Positions 48,788 through 57,063 of a stretch of DNA of 64,000 nt are shown piece by piece (position 1 is the first letter of the stretch; every line of letters begins with the position of its first letter). The stretch lies in the NCBI RefSeq assembly GCF_040676675.1, contig NZ_JBFAPK010000043.1, forward strand, positions 11,446 through 75,445, read 5' to 3'. Position numbers and translations under genes: made by a program. The notes below the pieces were generated by a model. The model had not been told where the DNA came from, searched no databases, and saw nothing but the letters and a program-made list of their open reading frames with translations. The DNA comes from JBFAPK01 sp040676675 (GTDB taxonomy: Bacteria; Actinomycetota; Actinomycetes; Mycobacteriales; Micromonosporaceae).

Positions 48788-50161
48788 TCACACTCCGCTT
48801 TCGTCGTCACCCGCCCGGCGCGCGGTGGTGCCCCGCACGCCGACGGTCGTTCCGTTGTCACCCGCGCCGATCTCCGGCTCGTCCAGTCCGGCCGCCACCA
48901 ACCCGTCGGGCAGCTCCTCCAGCTCGTCCAGCAGGTGGCCCATCCGGTCGCGCTTGGTCCGCAGGTACCGGACGTTCTCCGGGTGCGGCCGGATCGGCAG
49001 GCTCTCCCGGCCGAGCACGGTCAGCCCGTACCCCTCCAGACCGGCACGCTTGGCCGGGTTGTTGGTCAACAGCCGCATCGAGCGGATCCCGAGGTCGTAG
49101 AGGACCTGGGCGCCGGTGCCGTAGTCGCGGGCGTCGGCGGGGAGGCCCAGCTCCAGGTTCGCGTCGACGGTGTCCCGACCCAGGTCCTGGAGCTGGTACG
49201 CCTGCAGCTTGTGCAGCAGGCCGATGCCGCGCCCCTCGTGACCGCGCACGTAGAGCACCACCCCGCGCCCCTCGGCGGCCACCCGGGCCAGGGCCACGTT
49301 GAGCTGCGGCCCGCAGTCGCAGCGCAGCGAACCGAAGACGTCCCCGGTCAGGCACTCCGAGTGCACCCGCACCAGCACGTCGCGCCCGTCGCCGAGCTCG
49401 CCGTAGACCAGCGCGACGAGTTCCGTCTGGTCCTGGCTGGCCCGGTAGCCGACCGCCTGGAACAGGCCGTGCGGCGTGGGCAGCCGCGCCTCGGCCACCC
49501 GCTCCACCTGCTTCTCGGTACGCCGCCGGTAGGCGATCAGGTCGGCGATGGTGATCAACGCCAACCCGTGCTCGGTGGCGAAGCGCCGCAGCTGCGGCAG
49601 GCGCATCATGGTGCCGTCGTCGTTGACCAGCTCGCAGAGGACGCCGGCCGGCCGGAGCCCGGCCAGCCGGGTCAGGTCGATCGCGGCCTCGGTGTGGCCG
49701 GGCCGGCGGAGCACGCCACCGGCCTTGGCGCGCAGCGGCACCACGTGCCCGGGACGCGCCAGGTCGGCCGGACCGGTCGCCGGGTCCGCGAGCAGCCGTA
49801 CCGTGTGCGTCCGGTCCGCCGCCGAGATGCCGGTGCTGACCCCCTCGCGGGCGTCGACCGTGACCGCGTACGCCGTGCCGCGCCGGTCCTGGTTCGTGTG
49901 GTACATCGGCGGCAGGTCGAGCCGGTCGGCGTCCTGCTCCGTGATCGGCGCGCAGATGTAGCCCGAGGTGTGGCGCACCGTGAAGGCCATCAGCTCCGGG
50001 GTGGCCAGCTCGGCCGCGAAGATCAGGTCGCCCTCGTTCTCGCGGTCGGCGTCGTCGACCACCACCACCGGCCGCCCCTTGGCGATCTCCGCCAGCGCCA
50101 GCTCGATGCTGTCCGTGCGCTCCTCGCCGGTCGCGTCGGCCGGCGCCTGCTCCGCGCTCAT
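48788..50161 (-). CDS. ribBA: Bifunctional DHBP synthase / GTP cyclohydrolase II
   Basis: 457 residues. The N-terminal RibB domain (about 15-215) has VVVDDADRENEGDLIFAAE (metal-binding acids), TSGYICAPIT and RPGHTEAAIDLTRLAG. The C-terminal RibA domain (about 220-415) has VHSECLTGDVFGSLRCDCG with the three zinc cysteines and YVRGHEGRGIGL with the catalytic Arg. It makes both precursors of riboflavin. A tail of about 40 residues ends in Arg/Gly/Asp-rich sequence. ATG 50161 overlaps the ribM stop as ATGA. Confidence 0.97.
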   Translation of the reverse strand: MSAEQAPADATGEERTDSIELALAEIAKGRPVVVVDDADRENEGDLIFAAELATPELMAFTVRHTSGYICAPITEQDADRLDLPPMYHTNQDRRGTAYAVTVDAREGVSTGISAADRTHTVRLLADPATGPADLARPGHVVPLRAKAGGVLRRPGHTEAAIDLTRLAGLRPAGVLCELVNDDGTMMRLPQLRRFATEHGLALITIADLIAYRRRTEKQVERVAEARLPTPHGLFQAVGYRASQDQTELVALVYGELGDGRDVLVRVHSECLTGDVFGSLRCDCGPQLNVALARVAAEGRGVVLYVRGHEGRGIGLLHKLQAYQLQDLGRDTVDANLELGLPADARDYGTGAQVLYDLGIRSMRLLTNNPAKRAGLEGYGLTVLGRESLPIRPHPENVRYLRTKRDRMGHLLDELEELPDGLVAAGLDEPEIGAGDNGTTVGVRGTTARRAGDDESGV

Positions 50162-50859
50162 GCGACCGCCTCCGCGTACCCGGCGACCAGCGGGCCGCGG
50201 GCGGCCCGGCGCAGCGTGCGCGAGGTGCGCAGCCAGCTCACGAAGCCCCAGACGCAGAAGAGCCCGTACAGCGCGTACATGCTCGCCGAGGGGTAGAAGC
50301 CGCCGTCGAGCAGCAGCGGTACGCCCACCGCGTCGACCGCGATCCAGATCAGCCAGAACTCCACCCAGCCGCGCGCCATGCCGTACGTGGCGAGCAGGCT
50401 GCCGACCAGGATCCAGGCGTCCGGCAGCGGGCCCCACGAGCCGAGCGCGGCGAGCAGCGGGTACGCCAGCGCCGTCCCGACCGCCGCGGCCAGCAGCAGC
50501 CAGAGCCGCTCCCGCCAGCTCGCCCAGCGCGGCACCACCGCGCCGTGGTCGGGCGACTGGCCGACCCGCCGGTTGCGGGACCAGCGCCACCAGCCGTACA
50601 CGCTGACGGAGAAGAAGAAGACCTGCCGGCCGGCCTGCCCGTACAGGTCGACGGCCTGCGGGGTGGTGAAGGCGCCGCCGAGGAAGACGGTGAAGAGCAG
50701 CACGTTGCCGACCATGCCGACCGGCCAGGTCCAGACCGCCCGGCGCAGCCCGAGCAGGACCGAGGCGAGCCCGAAGGCGTTACCGACGATCTCGCGCCAG
50801 AGCACGGTGGAACCGCCGACGTGCAGCTCGGCGTCGAGCAGCCAGTGCAGGAACCCCAT
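50158..50859 (-). CDS. ribM: PnuC-family transporter, probable riboflavin importer
   Basis: 233 residues with about seven hydrophobic segments. TWPVGMVGNVLLFTVFLGG and YGMARGWVEFWLIWIAVD are PnuC-family blocks. The PnuC family imports nicotinamide riboside, thiamine or riboflavin. Actinobacterial members lying between ribE and ribA in FMN-riboswitch operons (RibM/PnuX) are riboflavin facilitators, so that role is assigned from context. It overlaps ribE by one base (TGATG) and ribBA by four. FMN-dependent control through the riboswitch is expected. Confidence 0.85.
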   Translation of the reverse strand: MGFLHWLLDAELHVGGSTVLWREIVGNAFGLASVLLGLRRAVWTWPVGMVGNVLLFTVFLGGAFTTPQAVDLYGQAGRQVFFFSVSVYGWWRWSRNRRVGQSPDHGAVVPRWASWRERLWLLLAAAVGTALAYPLLAALGSWGPLPDAWILVGSLLATYGMARGWVEFWLIWIAVDAVGVPLLLDGGFYPSASMYALYGLFCVWGFVSWLRTSRTLRRAARGPLVAGYAEAVA

Positions 50860-51533
50860 CAGAGCTCACCACCCGTCCGGGCCGCGCCCGTACCGGTCGG
50901 GTCGGCGGTACCGGCCGCGGTGGCGCCGGCGACCGCGCCGGTACCGGCCGCGAGCAGCCGCTCGACGTACTTCGCCAACACGTCGACCTCCAGGTTGACC
51001 GGGTCGCCGACGCCCTTGTGCCCCAGCGTCGTGAGCTTGAGGGTGGTCGGGATCAACCCGACCGAGAGCGAGGTCCCGGTCGCCTCGACGACGGTCAGCG
51101 ACACCCCGTCGACGGTGATCGAGCCCTTCTCCACCACGTACCGGGCGAGGGCCGGCGGGAGCGAGAACCGGACGGTCTCCCACAGCTCGGCCGGCTCCCG
51201 GCCGAGGATCTCGCCGACGCCGTCGACGTGCCCCTGCACCAGGTGGCCGCCGAGCCGGCTGCCCAGCGTGGCGGCCCGTTCGAGGTTGACCGGGTCGCCG
51301 GGGCGCAGTACCCCGAGCGAGGAGCGCCGCAGCGTCTCCCCCATCACGTCCGCCGTGAAGACGTCGCCGTCGACGTCGACCACGGTCAGGCAGACGCCGT
51401 TGACCGCGATCGAATCGCCGTGCCGGGCGTCCGAGGTCACCACCGGGCCGCGCACGGCGACCAGGGCGGAATCACCGCTCGTCCCGGTCAGCCGGACGAC
51501 CTCGCCTAACTCTTCCACGATCCCGGTGAACAT
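50859..51533 (-). CDS. ribE: Riboflavin synthase alpha chain
   Basis: Dismutates two lumazines to riboflavin. Two homologous lumazine-binding halves are visible: MFTGIVEELGEVVRL with SIAVNGVCLTVVD (about 1-95) and HLVQGHVDGVGEI with SITVDGVSLTVVE (about 96-195). A tail of about 30 residues rich in Ala, Gly and Thr follows. 224 residues, trimer in relatives. ATG 51533, four bases after the ribD stop. Confidence 0.96.
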   Translation of the reverse strand: MFTGIVEELGEVVRLTGTSGDSALVAVRGPVVTSDARHGDSIAVNGVCLTVVDVDGDVFTADVMGETLRRSSLGVLRPGDPVNLERAATLGSRLGGHLVQGHVDGVGEILGREPAELWETVRFSLPPALARYVVEKGSITVDGVSLTVVEATGTSLSVGLIPTTLKLTTLGHKGVGDPVNLEVDVLAKYVERLLAAGTGAVAGATAAGTADPTGTGAARTGGEL

Positions 51534-51537
51534 GTTC

Positions 51538-52599
51538 TCAGCCCTCTCTCTTCCGGGGCAGCGCGATGACGCGCAGATCGGGTCCGACCTGCGTGATGTC
51601 GACGAATTCGAGGTCGACGACCTCAGAGATGGTGCGGATGCCCGCGTCGCCGAGCGCCGCGGGACCGCCGCCGAGCAGCTTCGGCGCGACGTAGCCGACG
51701 ACCCGGTCCACCAGGTCGGCCCGGAGGAACGCGCCGGCCAGCGTCGGCCCGCCCTCGAGCAGGACCGAGCGCATGCCGCGCCGGTACAGCTCGCGCAGCA
51801 GCGCCGTGAGGTCGACCCGGCCGTCCTCGCCGGCGCCCACCTCGGCCGCGGTCGCCACCCAGGTGCGGGCGGCGCCGTCGCGGACCTGGGCGTCGGGCGG
51901 GGTACGCCCGAAGCTGTCCACCACGACCCGCAGCGGCTGCCGGATCGCGAGCGTGCCGTCGCGCAGGTTGCGGGCGGTCAGCCGCGGATCGTCGGCGAGG
52001 ACCGTGCCGACCCCGACGACGACCGCGTCGACGGTGCCGCGCAGCGCGTGCACGTCGATCCGGGCCGCCTCCGAGGTGATCCACATGCTGGTGCCGTCGG
52101 CGGCCGCCGCGCGCCCGTCGATGGTCGCGGCGTACTTCCAGGTGACGTACGGCAGGCCCCGGCGCACGGCGGTCAGCCAGGCGAGATTGCCGGCCTCGGC
52201 CTCGTCGGCGCGTACCCCGATCTCCACCTCGACGCCGGCCTCGGTCAGGGTCCGGACCCCGCCGGTGGCGATCGGGTTCGGGTCGCGCACGCCGATGACG
52301 ACCCGCGCCACGCCGGCCCGGATCAGCGACTCCGTGCAGGGTCCGGTCCGGCCCCGGTGATCGCAGGGTTCGAGGGTCACCACGGCGGTACCGCCGCGCG
52401 CCCGCTCGCCGGCCTGGGCCAGCGCGACGATCTCGGCGTGCGGGCCTCCCGCGTACGCGTGGAAGCCCTCCCCGACGACCTCGCCGGCCGGGTCGAGCAG
52501 CACGCAACCGACCACCGGGTTGGGGCTGGTCGTGCCGAGGCCGCGGGCGGCCAACTCGATCGCGCGGCCCATCGCCTGGTCGACGGAGACGCTCGCCAT
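51538..52599 (-). CDS. ribD: Bifunctional pyrimidine deaminase/reductase
   Basis: 353 residues. The N-terminal deaminase has zinc motif PHAEI and LEPCDHRGRTGPC. The C-terminal reductase (about 145-353) has VTWKYAATIDGRAAAADG (substrate loop), VGVGTVLADDPRLTAR and VLLEGGPTLAGAFL (NADPH). It deaminates and reduces the GTP cyclohydrolase product in riboflavin synthesis. ATG 52599 is the first start after the FMN riboswitch, with a GAAGGAAG element upstream. It is the first gene of ribD-ribE-ribM-ribBA-ribH. Confidence 0.96.
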   Translation of the reverse strand: MASVSVDQAMGRAIELAARGLGTTSPNPVVGCVLLDPAGEVVGEGFHAYAGGPHAEIVALAQAGERARGGTAVVTLEPCDHRGRTGPCTESLIRAGVARVVIGVRDPNPIATGGVRTLTEAGVEVEIGVRADEAEAGNLAWLTAVRRGLPYVTWKYAATIDGRAAAADGTSMWITSEAARIDVHALRGTVDAVVVGVGTVLADDPRLTARNLRDGTLAIRQPLRVVVDSFGRTPPDAQVRDGAARTWVATAAEVGAGEDGRVDLTALLRELYRRGMRSVLLEGGPTLAGAFLRADLVDRVVGYVAPKLLGGGPAALGDAGIRTISEVVDLEFVDITQVGPDLRVIALPRKREG

Positions 52600-52699
52600 T
52601 CCCGTGCCCCTGCTTCCTTCGCTCGCCGGTCGGCGCGCGGGCGGGGCGGGAGATCGGGGCCGGCCGGGTACGGCCGGGCGTGCGGCGGCGGAGGTCCGG

Positions 52700-52768
52700 G
52701 GACGGCGGAGCCGACCCCGACGGAGCGGCCCGACCGGCGCGCAGGCGCCAGCGAGGCTCCGTCCGTCC
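52700..52768 (-). terminator. Long hairpin between FMN aptamer and ribD
   Basis: GGACGGCGGAGCC (52700-52712) pairs with GGCTCCGTCCGTCC (52755-52768) with a one-base bulge, enclosing further structured GC-rich sequence. It begins 3 bases after the aptamer in the direction of transcription. It is a candidate expression platform (Rho-dependent or hairpin-type termination); no U-tract is present. Confidence 0.45.
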
Positions 52769-52770
52769 CG

Positions 52771-52941
52771 CGCGCTGAACTCCCATCCGGACTGTCTGGG
52801 CGCGGGTGGAGCCCGCCCCCAACCGTCGGCCCTGGAGTCACACCAGGTCCACCGGTCGACCGGGTCGACCGGGTCGCGGGCTTACCACGGTTGCCCGTGG
52901 ATCACCGCCGGTTCGGAATTACACCGAGTCCCGCCAGCGCG
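52771..52941 (-). ncRNA. FMN riboswitch (RFN element)
   Basis: On the coding strand the conserved blocks occur in order: TCGGTGTAATTCCGAACC, GGCGGTGATCC, AAGCCCGCGA, GGGCCGACGGT and AGTCCGGATGGGAG. The terminal helix closes with CGCGCTG (complement of 52935-52941) and CAGCGCG (complement of 52771-52777). It binds FMN and switches off the rib operon, including the ribM importer. A possible promoter (TAAGACT-like) lies just upstream. Confidence 0.95.
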
Positions 52942-53065
52942 TGGTGGGTACGGACCGAGTCTTACACGCGGCGCGGTCTCCGGCGGTACGGAGGCGAGGT
53001 ACCTCACACCGCCGGGAGTTAGCCCAGACGTCACACGGGTGTGGTACGGCGACCGGGCGGCCCGC

Positions 53066-53116
53066 GGTCAGCTGGGGGCCGCCGGTCCACGGTCAGCTGG
53101 GGCGCCGCCGGTCCAC
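53066..53116. repeat. 25/26-bp tandem duplication at a gene end
   Basis: The units 53066-53090 and 53091-53116 both begin GGTCAGCTGGGG and end CCGCCGGTCCAC. The second contains the stop codon and last codons of the REC-GGDEF gene, so the first is a copy of its 3' end carried into the spacer. A one-base length difference is seen. Confidence 0.75.
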
Positions 53117-54052
53117 GGCCACGTACGACCCGGGCTGGTGCTTGGCCACGCTCTTCATCTCCGAGGCGACCGCGATGGCGTCCAGCGGGTCGGTGAAGCG
53201 CCGCTCGGCGGTGGAGAGGGAGACCCCGATCGAGAGGGTCACCAAAGCCGCCCGCTGGAGGTTGCCGCGCCGGTCGCGCAGCTCGACGTAGCCGCGCTGG
53301 GCGTCGGACGGGTCGTACAGCTCGTCGGCGGTGCGCTCGAAGTCGACCACGGCCAGCTCGGTGAGCGGGCGTACCTGCTCGGGGGCGCAGACGATCACGA
53401 AGTCGTCGCCGCCGATGTGGCCGAGGAAGGCGGGCGGCAGCCCGACCGAGACGACCGCCCGGTGCAGGCTGCGGGCGAGCGCGCTGATGAACTCGTCCCC
53501 CCGGACGAAGCCATACCGGTCGTTGACGCTCTTGAAACGGTCGATGTCGACGTAGCCGACGGCGTAGTCGACGCCGCTGCGTACCCGGTCGGTGATCTCG
53601 CGGCGGACCCGGCTGTTGCCGGGCAGTCCGGTCAGCGGCGAGACCTCCCGGAACTCCTTGTTCCGGCGCAGCGTGGAGCTGACCCGGGCGATCAGCTCGG
53701 CGGTGTCGAAGGGCTTGACCAGGTAGTCGTCCGCCCCGGCGGTGAGCCCGTGCACCTTGTCGACCGTCATCCCCTTGGCGGTCAGCATGATCACCGGCAG
53801 GGCCGAGGTGAGCGGGTTGGCGCGCAGCCGGCGGGTCAGCTCCAGCCCGTCGACGCGCGGCATCATCAGGTCGACCACCGCGAGGTCGGGGCGCTGCCGC
53901 TCGATCAGGTCGAGCGCCTCCTGGCCGTCGGAGGCGATGACCACGTCGAAACCGTGCAACCGGAGGTTGAACTCCACGAACCGGGCGATGTCCTCGTCGT
54001 CGTCGACCACGAGAATCTGGTCGGGCCGCTCCTCGGCCGGTTCCACGGTCAT
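53093..54052 (-). CDS. Response regulator with a variant GGDEF domain
   Basis: 319 residues. Receiver domain 12-128 has acidic pocket DDDE, phospho-acceptor D61 (LAVVDLMMPRVDG) and K113 (LVKPF). The C-terminal diguanylate-cyclase fold starts SPLTGLPGN, has metal Asp in GYVDIDRFKSVND, and the signature reads GGDDF (214-218) rather than GGDEF or GGEEF. Asp for Glu at that place may lower or abolish c-di-GMP synthesis. No I-site RxxD is seen before it. No partner kinase is adjacent. ATG 54052 overlaps the rpe stop as ATGA. Confidence 0.9.
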   Translation of the reverse strand: MTVEPAEERPDQILVVDDDEDIARFVEFNLRLHGFDVVIASDGQEALDLIERQRPDLAVVDLMMPRVDGLELTRRLRANPLTSALPVIMLTAKGMTVDKVHGLTAGADDYLVKPFDTAELIARVSSTLRRNKEFREVSPLTGLPGNSRVRREITDRVRSGVDYAVGYVDIDRFKSVNDRYGFVRGDEFISALARSLHRAVVSVGLPPAFLGHIGGDDFVIVCAPEQVRPLTELAVVDFERTADELYDPSDAQRGYVELRDRRGNLQRAALVTLSIGVSLSTAERRFTDPLDAIAVASEMKSVAKHQPGSYVAVDRRRPS

Positions 54053-54729
54053 GTCGTCCGGACACTCCGTTCGGCGAGGCCACGCAGGGCGGTGACGGCG
54101 GCGCCCGGGTCCGACGCGCCGTAGACGGCGGTGCCGGCGACGAAGGCGTCCGCACCGGCCTGCGCCGCCGCCTCGATCGTGTCGGCGGCGATCCCACCGT
54201 CGACCTCGATCCGCAGCTCCAGGTGCCCGGCGTCGGCGTGGCGGCGGGCGAGGCGGACCTTGTCGAGCAGCCCGGGAATGAACCGCTGGCCGCCGAAGCC
54301 CGCCTTGATTGTCATGATGAGCAATGTATCGAAGCTCGGCAACAGCTCCAGGTACGGTTCGAGCGGGGTGTCCCGGTCGATCGCCAGCCCGGCCTTCGCC
54401 CCGGCGGCCCGCAGGTCCTTGGCCAGCGCCACCGGGTTGTCGCTCGCCTCGGCGTGGAACGTGACGTTGTACGCGCCCGCGTCGGCGTAGGCGGGCGCCC
54501 AGCGCCGCGGGTCCTCGATCATCAGGTGCACGTCGAACGGCAGTTCCGTCGCGGCCAACAGGCTCTGCACCACCGGCAGCCCGATGGTCAGGTTCGGTAC
54601 GAAATGGTTGTCCATCACGTCGACGTGCAGCCAGTCCGCGACCCCCTCGACCGCGCGGACCTCGTCGGCCAGGCGGGCGAAGTCGGCGGCCAGGATGCTC
54701 GGTGCGATGATCGGCGCGGGTGCGGTCAC
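54049..54729 (-). CDS. rpe: Ribulose-phosphate 3-epimerase
   Basis: TIM-barrel enzyme linking ribulose-5-phosphate and xylulose-5-phosphate. APSILAADFARL, LHVDVMDNHFVPN (metal His and Asp), FDVHLMIEDP and IEVDGGIAADT are the family motifs with all metal ligands present. 226 residues. It supplies pentose phosphates, including the ribulose-5-phosphate used by RibB in the neighbouring rib operon. Translation is coupled to the downstream REC-GGDEF gene. Confidence 0.96.
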   Translation of the reverse strand: MTAPAPIIAPSILAADFARLADEVRAVEGVADWLHVDVMDNHFVPNLTIGLPVVQSLLAATELPFDVHLMIEDPRRWAPAYADAGAYNVTFHAEASDNPVALAKDLRAAGAKAGLAIDRDTPLEPYLELLPSFDTLLIMTIKAGFGGQRFIPGLLDKVRLARRHADAGHLELRIEVDGGIAADTIEAAAQAGADAFVAGTAVYGASDPGAAVTALRGLAERSVRTT

Positions 54730-55038
54730 CGGGCCAGTCTACGAACGCCCCGACGGCCCACGGCACGGGCATCATGATCTCGCCCGACGACCCCGGGCAC
54801 CCGCGTCACGATCTCGCGTGTCCGGGCTGCCGGCGCCCGCACGATCTCGCCCGGACGGCTCGGGGCACGGGGCACGGGCCGCGCGGTCTCGTCCGCCCGC
54901 GCCGCCGCCGGTGAGCCGCGGCCCCGCGCGAGACCCGCCCGGGCGCACCCGGCCGCCCGGGCACGTGCCGTAGGCTGCTCGACCGGTGGTCGACGCCGGG
55001 GCCTCCGGCGGTCCGGCGGATCGTGGGGAGGGCGAACG
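54730..55038. promoter_or_regulatory. Spacer with short direct repeats and a promoter for the first lipoprotein
   Basis: No gene is seen. Three ATGATCTCGC or ACGATCTCGC motifs recur about 33 bp apart (near 54774, 54808 and 54841). At the right end, TAGGCT (54971-54976) is a -10 box. It is followed by an inverted repeat TCGACC (54979-54984), GGT, GGTCGA (54988-54993), placed over the expected transcription start of the gene at 55039. Confidence 0.5.
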
Positions 55039-55926
55039 ATGCGACGGTGGGTTACCGCGGCGACGCTCGGATGCGTGGCGGTGTTGGCGCTGGCCGGCTG
55101 CGGTGGCCCGAGCGGCGTCGACGGCGACCTCACCGACGACTGGCCCGCGGTGGCCCAGCCGGTCGCCTTCACGCCCGCCGCCGGCACCTGCCACGAGACG
55201 GCGGATGCCGAGTCCAACCTGGACGACTACGCGCCGGTCGACTGCGGCCAGGCGCACCGTACCGAGACTTTCCACCTGGGCACCTTCACCGGCGCCGACG
55301 CGGCGCGGACCAACCCGCCGCCGCCCGCCTCCCCGGGCCGCAAGGCCGCGCGAGCCGAGTGCGACAAGCAGGCCGAGGGGTGGCTCGCCGGCGACTGGCG
55401 GGGCGGCCGGCTCTCGGTCTCCGTCGTACCGCCGACCGCCGCCGCCTGGTCCGGCGGCGCCCGGTGGTTCCGCTGCGACGTCAGCGAGGTCGGCGGGCTG
55501 GACGACGACGAGCCGGTGACCCGGACCGGCAGCCTCAAGGGCGCGCTGGCCAACGGCTCCCCGCTGGCGTACGGCTGCTTCAACCCCAAGATCGTCAAGG
55601 ACGACGTCGACCAGATGGTGCCGGTGCCGTGCACCTCGAAGCACCGCGCCGAGTTCGCCGGGATCTACCGGGCCCCGGACGTGACCCAGGCCGCCTTCGA
55701 GAAGAACTCCGCCCAGGCGCACAAGGGCTGCTCGGCGGTGATCGCCGCGTTCGCCAAGGTGCCGAACAACGGCGAGCTGAAGTACCGCACCGGGCTGATC
55801 TACTTCTACCCCGGCGCGCTCCAGTGGGCGGACGGCAACCGCGGCGTCCAGTGCTTCCTCTGGGTCGACCGGGACCTGACCCGGTCCATGAAGGGCGCCG
55901 GGACCAAGGGCCTGCCCGTCACCTGA
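55039..55926 (+). CDS. Septum-formation-family lipoprotein, copy 1
   Basis: Signal peptide with lipobox ALAGC (Cys about residue 21). The exported part has two similar Cys-containing halves: FTPAAGTCHE with VDCGQAHRTETFHLG, and YGCFNPKIV with VPVPCTSKHRAEFAGIY. This internal duplication and the Cys/His pattern are those of the actinobacterial septum-formation (PF13845-type) family. Six or more cysteines suggest disulfides. Function in division is suggested only by the family name. 295 residues. It is a paralogue of the next gene. Confidence 0.85.
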   Translation: MRRWVTAATLGCVAVLALAGCGGPSGVDGDLTDDWPAVAQPVAFTPAAGTCHETADAESNLDDYAPVDCGQAHRTETFHLGTFTGADAARTNPPPPASPGRKAARAECDKQAEGWLAGDWRGGRLSVSVVPPTAAAWSGGARWFRCDVSEVGGLDDDEPVTRTGSLKGALANGSPLAYGCFNPKIVKDDVDQMVPVPCTSKHRAEFAGIYRAPDVTQAAFEKNSAQAHKGCSAVIAAFAKVPNNGELKYRTGLIYFYPGALQWADGNRGVQCFLWVDRDLTRSMKGAGTKGLPVT

Positions 55927-56039
55927 GCCGCCGGCCGGTGCCCGCCGGCGCGTCCCCGACCCGCGCCGGACCGGACGCGGCGGCGCGGCAGCCGCACAGC
56001 GGGTGCGGCTGGACGGCAGGCGCCGGGAGCCGGCGCGGG

Positions 56040-56070
56040 TAGAGTGAGGGCCGCCTCGATGGTCGACCAT
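56040..56070 (+). promoter_or_regulatory. Promoter with palindrome for the second lipoprotein
   Basis: TAGAGT (56040-56045) fits a -10 box. ATGGTCGACCAT at 56059-56070 is a perfect 12-bp palindrome downstream of it, at about +7 to +18. It shares TGGTCGAC with the inverted repeat at the same relative place in front of the paralogous gene at 55039. Confidence 0.45.
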
Positions 56071-56115
56071 GGCCGGTGGCGGCCCCGGCCGCCGTAACCC
56101 TGGGAGGACGTGCCG

Positions 56116-57015
56116 ATGCGACGGCGATGGCTGGCGGCGATCGTCCTGGCCGGTGTCGGTACCGCGAGCGTGGCCGGCTGCCACGGCTCCAGCGGCCGCC
56201 AGGACGACGTGGCCGACGGGTGGTCCCCGGCCGTGGCCCGGCCCACGGCACCGTTCGTACCGGCCGCCGGCACCTGTCACCTCGCCGTCGAGGACGTGGG
56301 GCACGCCAGCACGTACCAGCCGGTGGACTGCGCGGAGGTCCACCTGGCCGAGACGGTGGACGTGCTCGCCTTCACCGGCTCCGACGCCGCGCTGCCCGCC
56401 GTACCGGAGACCGACTCGCCGGCCGGGCGCGCCGCCCGTACGCAGTGCGAAACCAAGGTCAACGAGTTCCTCGGTGGCGACTGGCACGCCGGCCGGCTGG
56501 CCCTGACGTTGGTGCTCCCCTCCGGGCCGGCCTGGGCCGGAGGCGCGCGCTGGTACCGCTGCGACGTCAGCGAGACCGACAGCCTCGACAACACCAAGGC
56601 GGTCGGGCGCCGGGGCAGCCTCGCGGGTGCGCTGCGCCCGGGTTCCCCGCTGGCGCACACCTGCTTCGACCCCAAGATGATCAAAGAGGAACTGAACTAC
56701 CTGGAGCCGGTCCCCTGCACCAGCGCGCACCACGCCGAGTTCGCCGGGATCTACATCGCCCCCGACCGCAGCTGGGAGGAGTTCCAGCGCGACGGCAAGG
56801 GCACCCACCGCGCCTGCCTCGGCGTCATCGCCGGCTTCGCCAAGGTCCCGGACGACGGCGACCTGCAGTACCGCGCCGGGTCGATCTACTACCCGCCGTC
56901 GCGGGAGGAGTGGCTCGCCGGGGACCGGGGCGTCCGTTGCTTCCTCTGGGTCGGTGACCGGACGCTCAAGCGCTCGGTACGCGGGGCAGGCGCCAAGGGT
57001 CTCCCCGCCGCCTGA
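56116..57015 (+). CDS. Septum-formation-family lipoprotein, copy 2
   Basis: 299 residues from ATG 56116, eight bases after GGGAGG; the GTG at 56110 is too close to that site. Lipobox SVAGC. The layout is the same as the upstream copy: FVPAAGTCHLAVED, VDCAEVHLAETVDVLAF, ARWYRCDVSETDSLD, THTCFDPK-like HTCFDPKMIK, PVPCTSAHHAEFAGIYIAP and GVRCFLWVGD. Identity is high across the C-terminal half, indicating tandem duplication after which each copy kept its own promoter. It is exported and anchored in the membrane. Confidence 0.85.
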   Translation: MRRRWLAAIVLAGVGTASVAGCHGSSGRQDDVADGWSPAVARPTAPFVPAAGTCHLAVEDVGHASTYQPVDCAEVHLAETVDVLAFTGSDAALPAVPETDSPAGRAARTQCETKVNEFLGGDWHAGRLALTLVLPSGPAWAGGARWYRCDVSETDSLDNTKAVGRRGSLAGALRPGSPLAHTCFDPKMIKEELNYLEPVPCTSAHHAEFAGIYIAPDRSWEEFQRDGKGTHRACLGVIAGFAKVPDDGDLQYRAGSIYYPPSREEWLAGDRGVRCFLWVGDRTLKRSVRGAGAKGLPAA

Positions 57016-57063
57016 CCCGCGGGCCGCGTCCTTCGGCCGGCCGCCCGATGGTGGCGGCCGGCG

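Noticed and set aside
56110..56115. GTG two codons upstream as start of the second lipoprotein
   Set aside because: Only two bases separate it from GGAGG; ATG 56116 has proper spacing.
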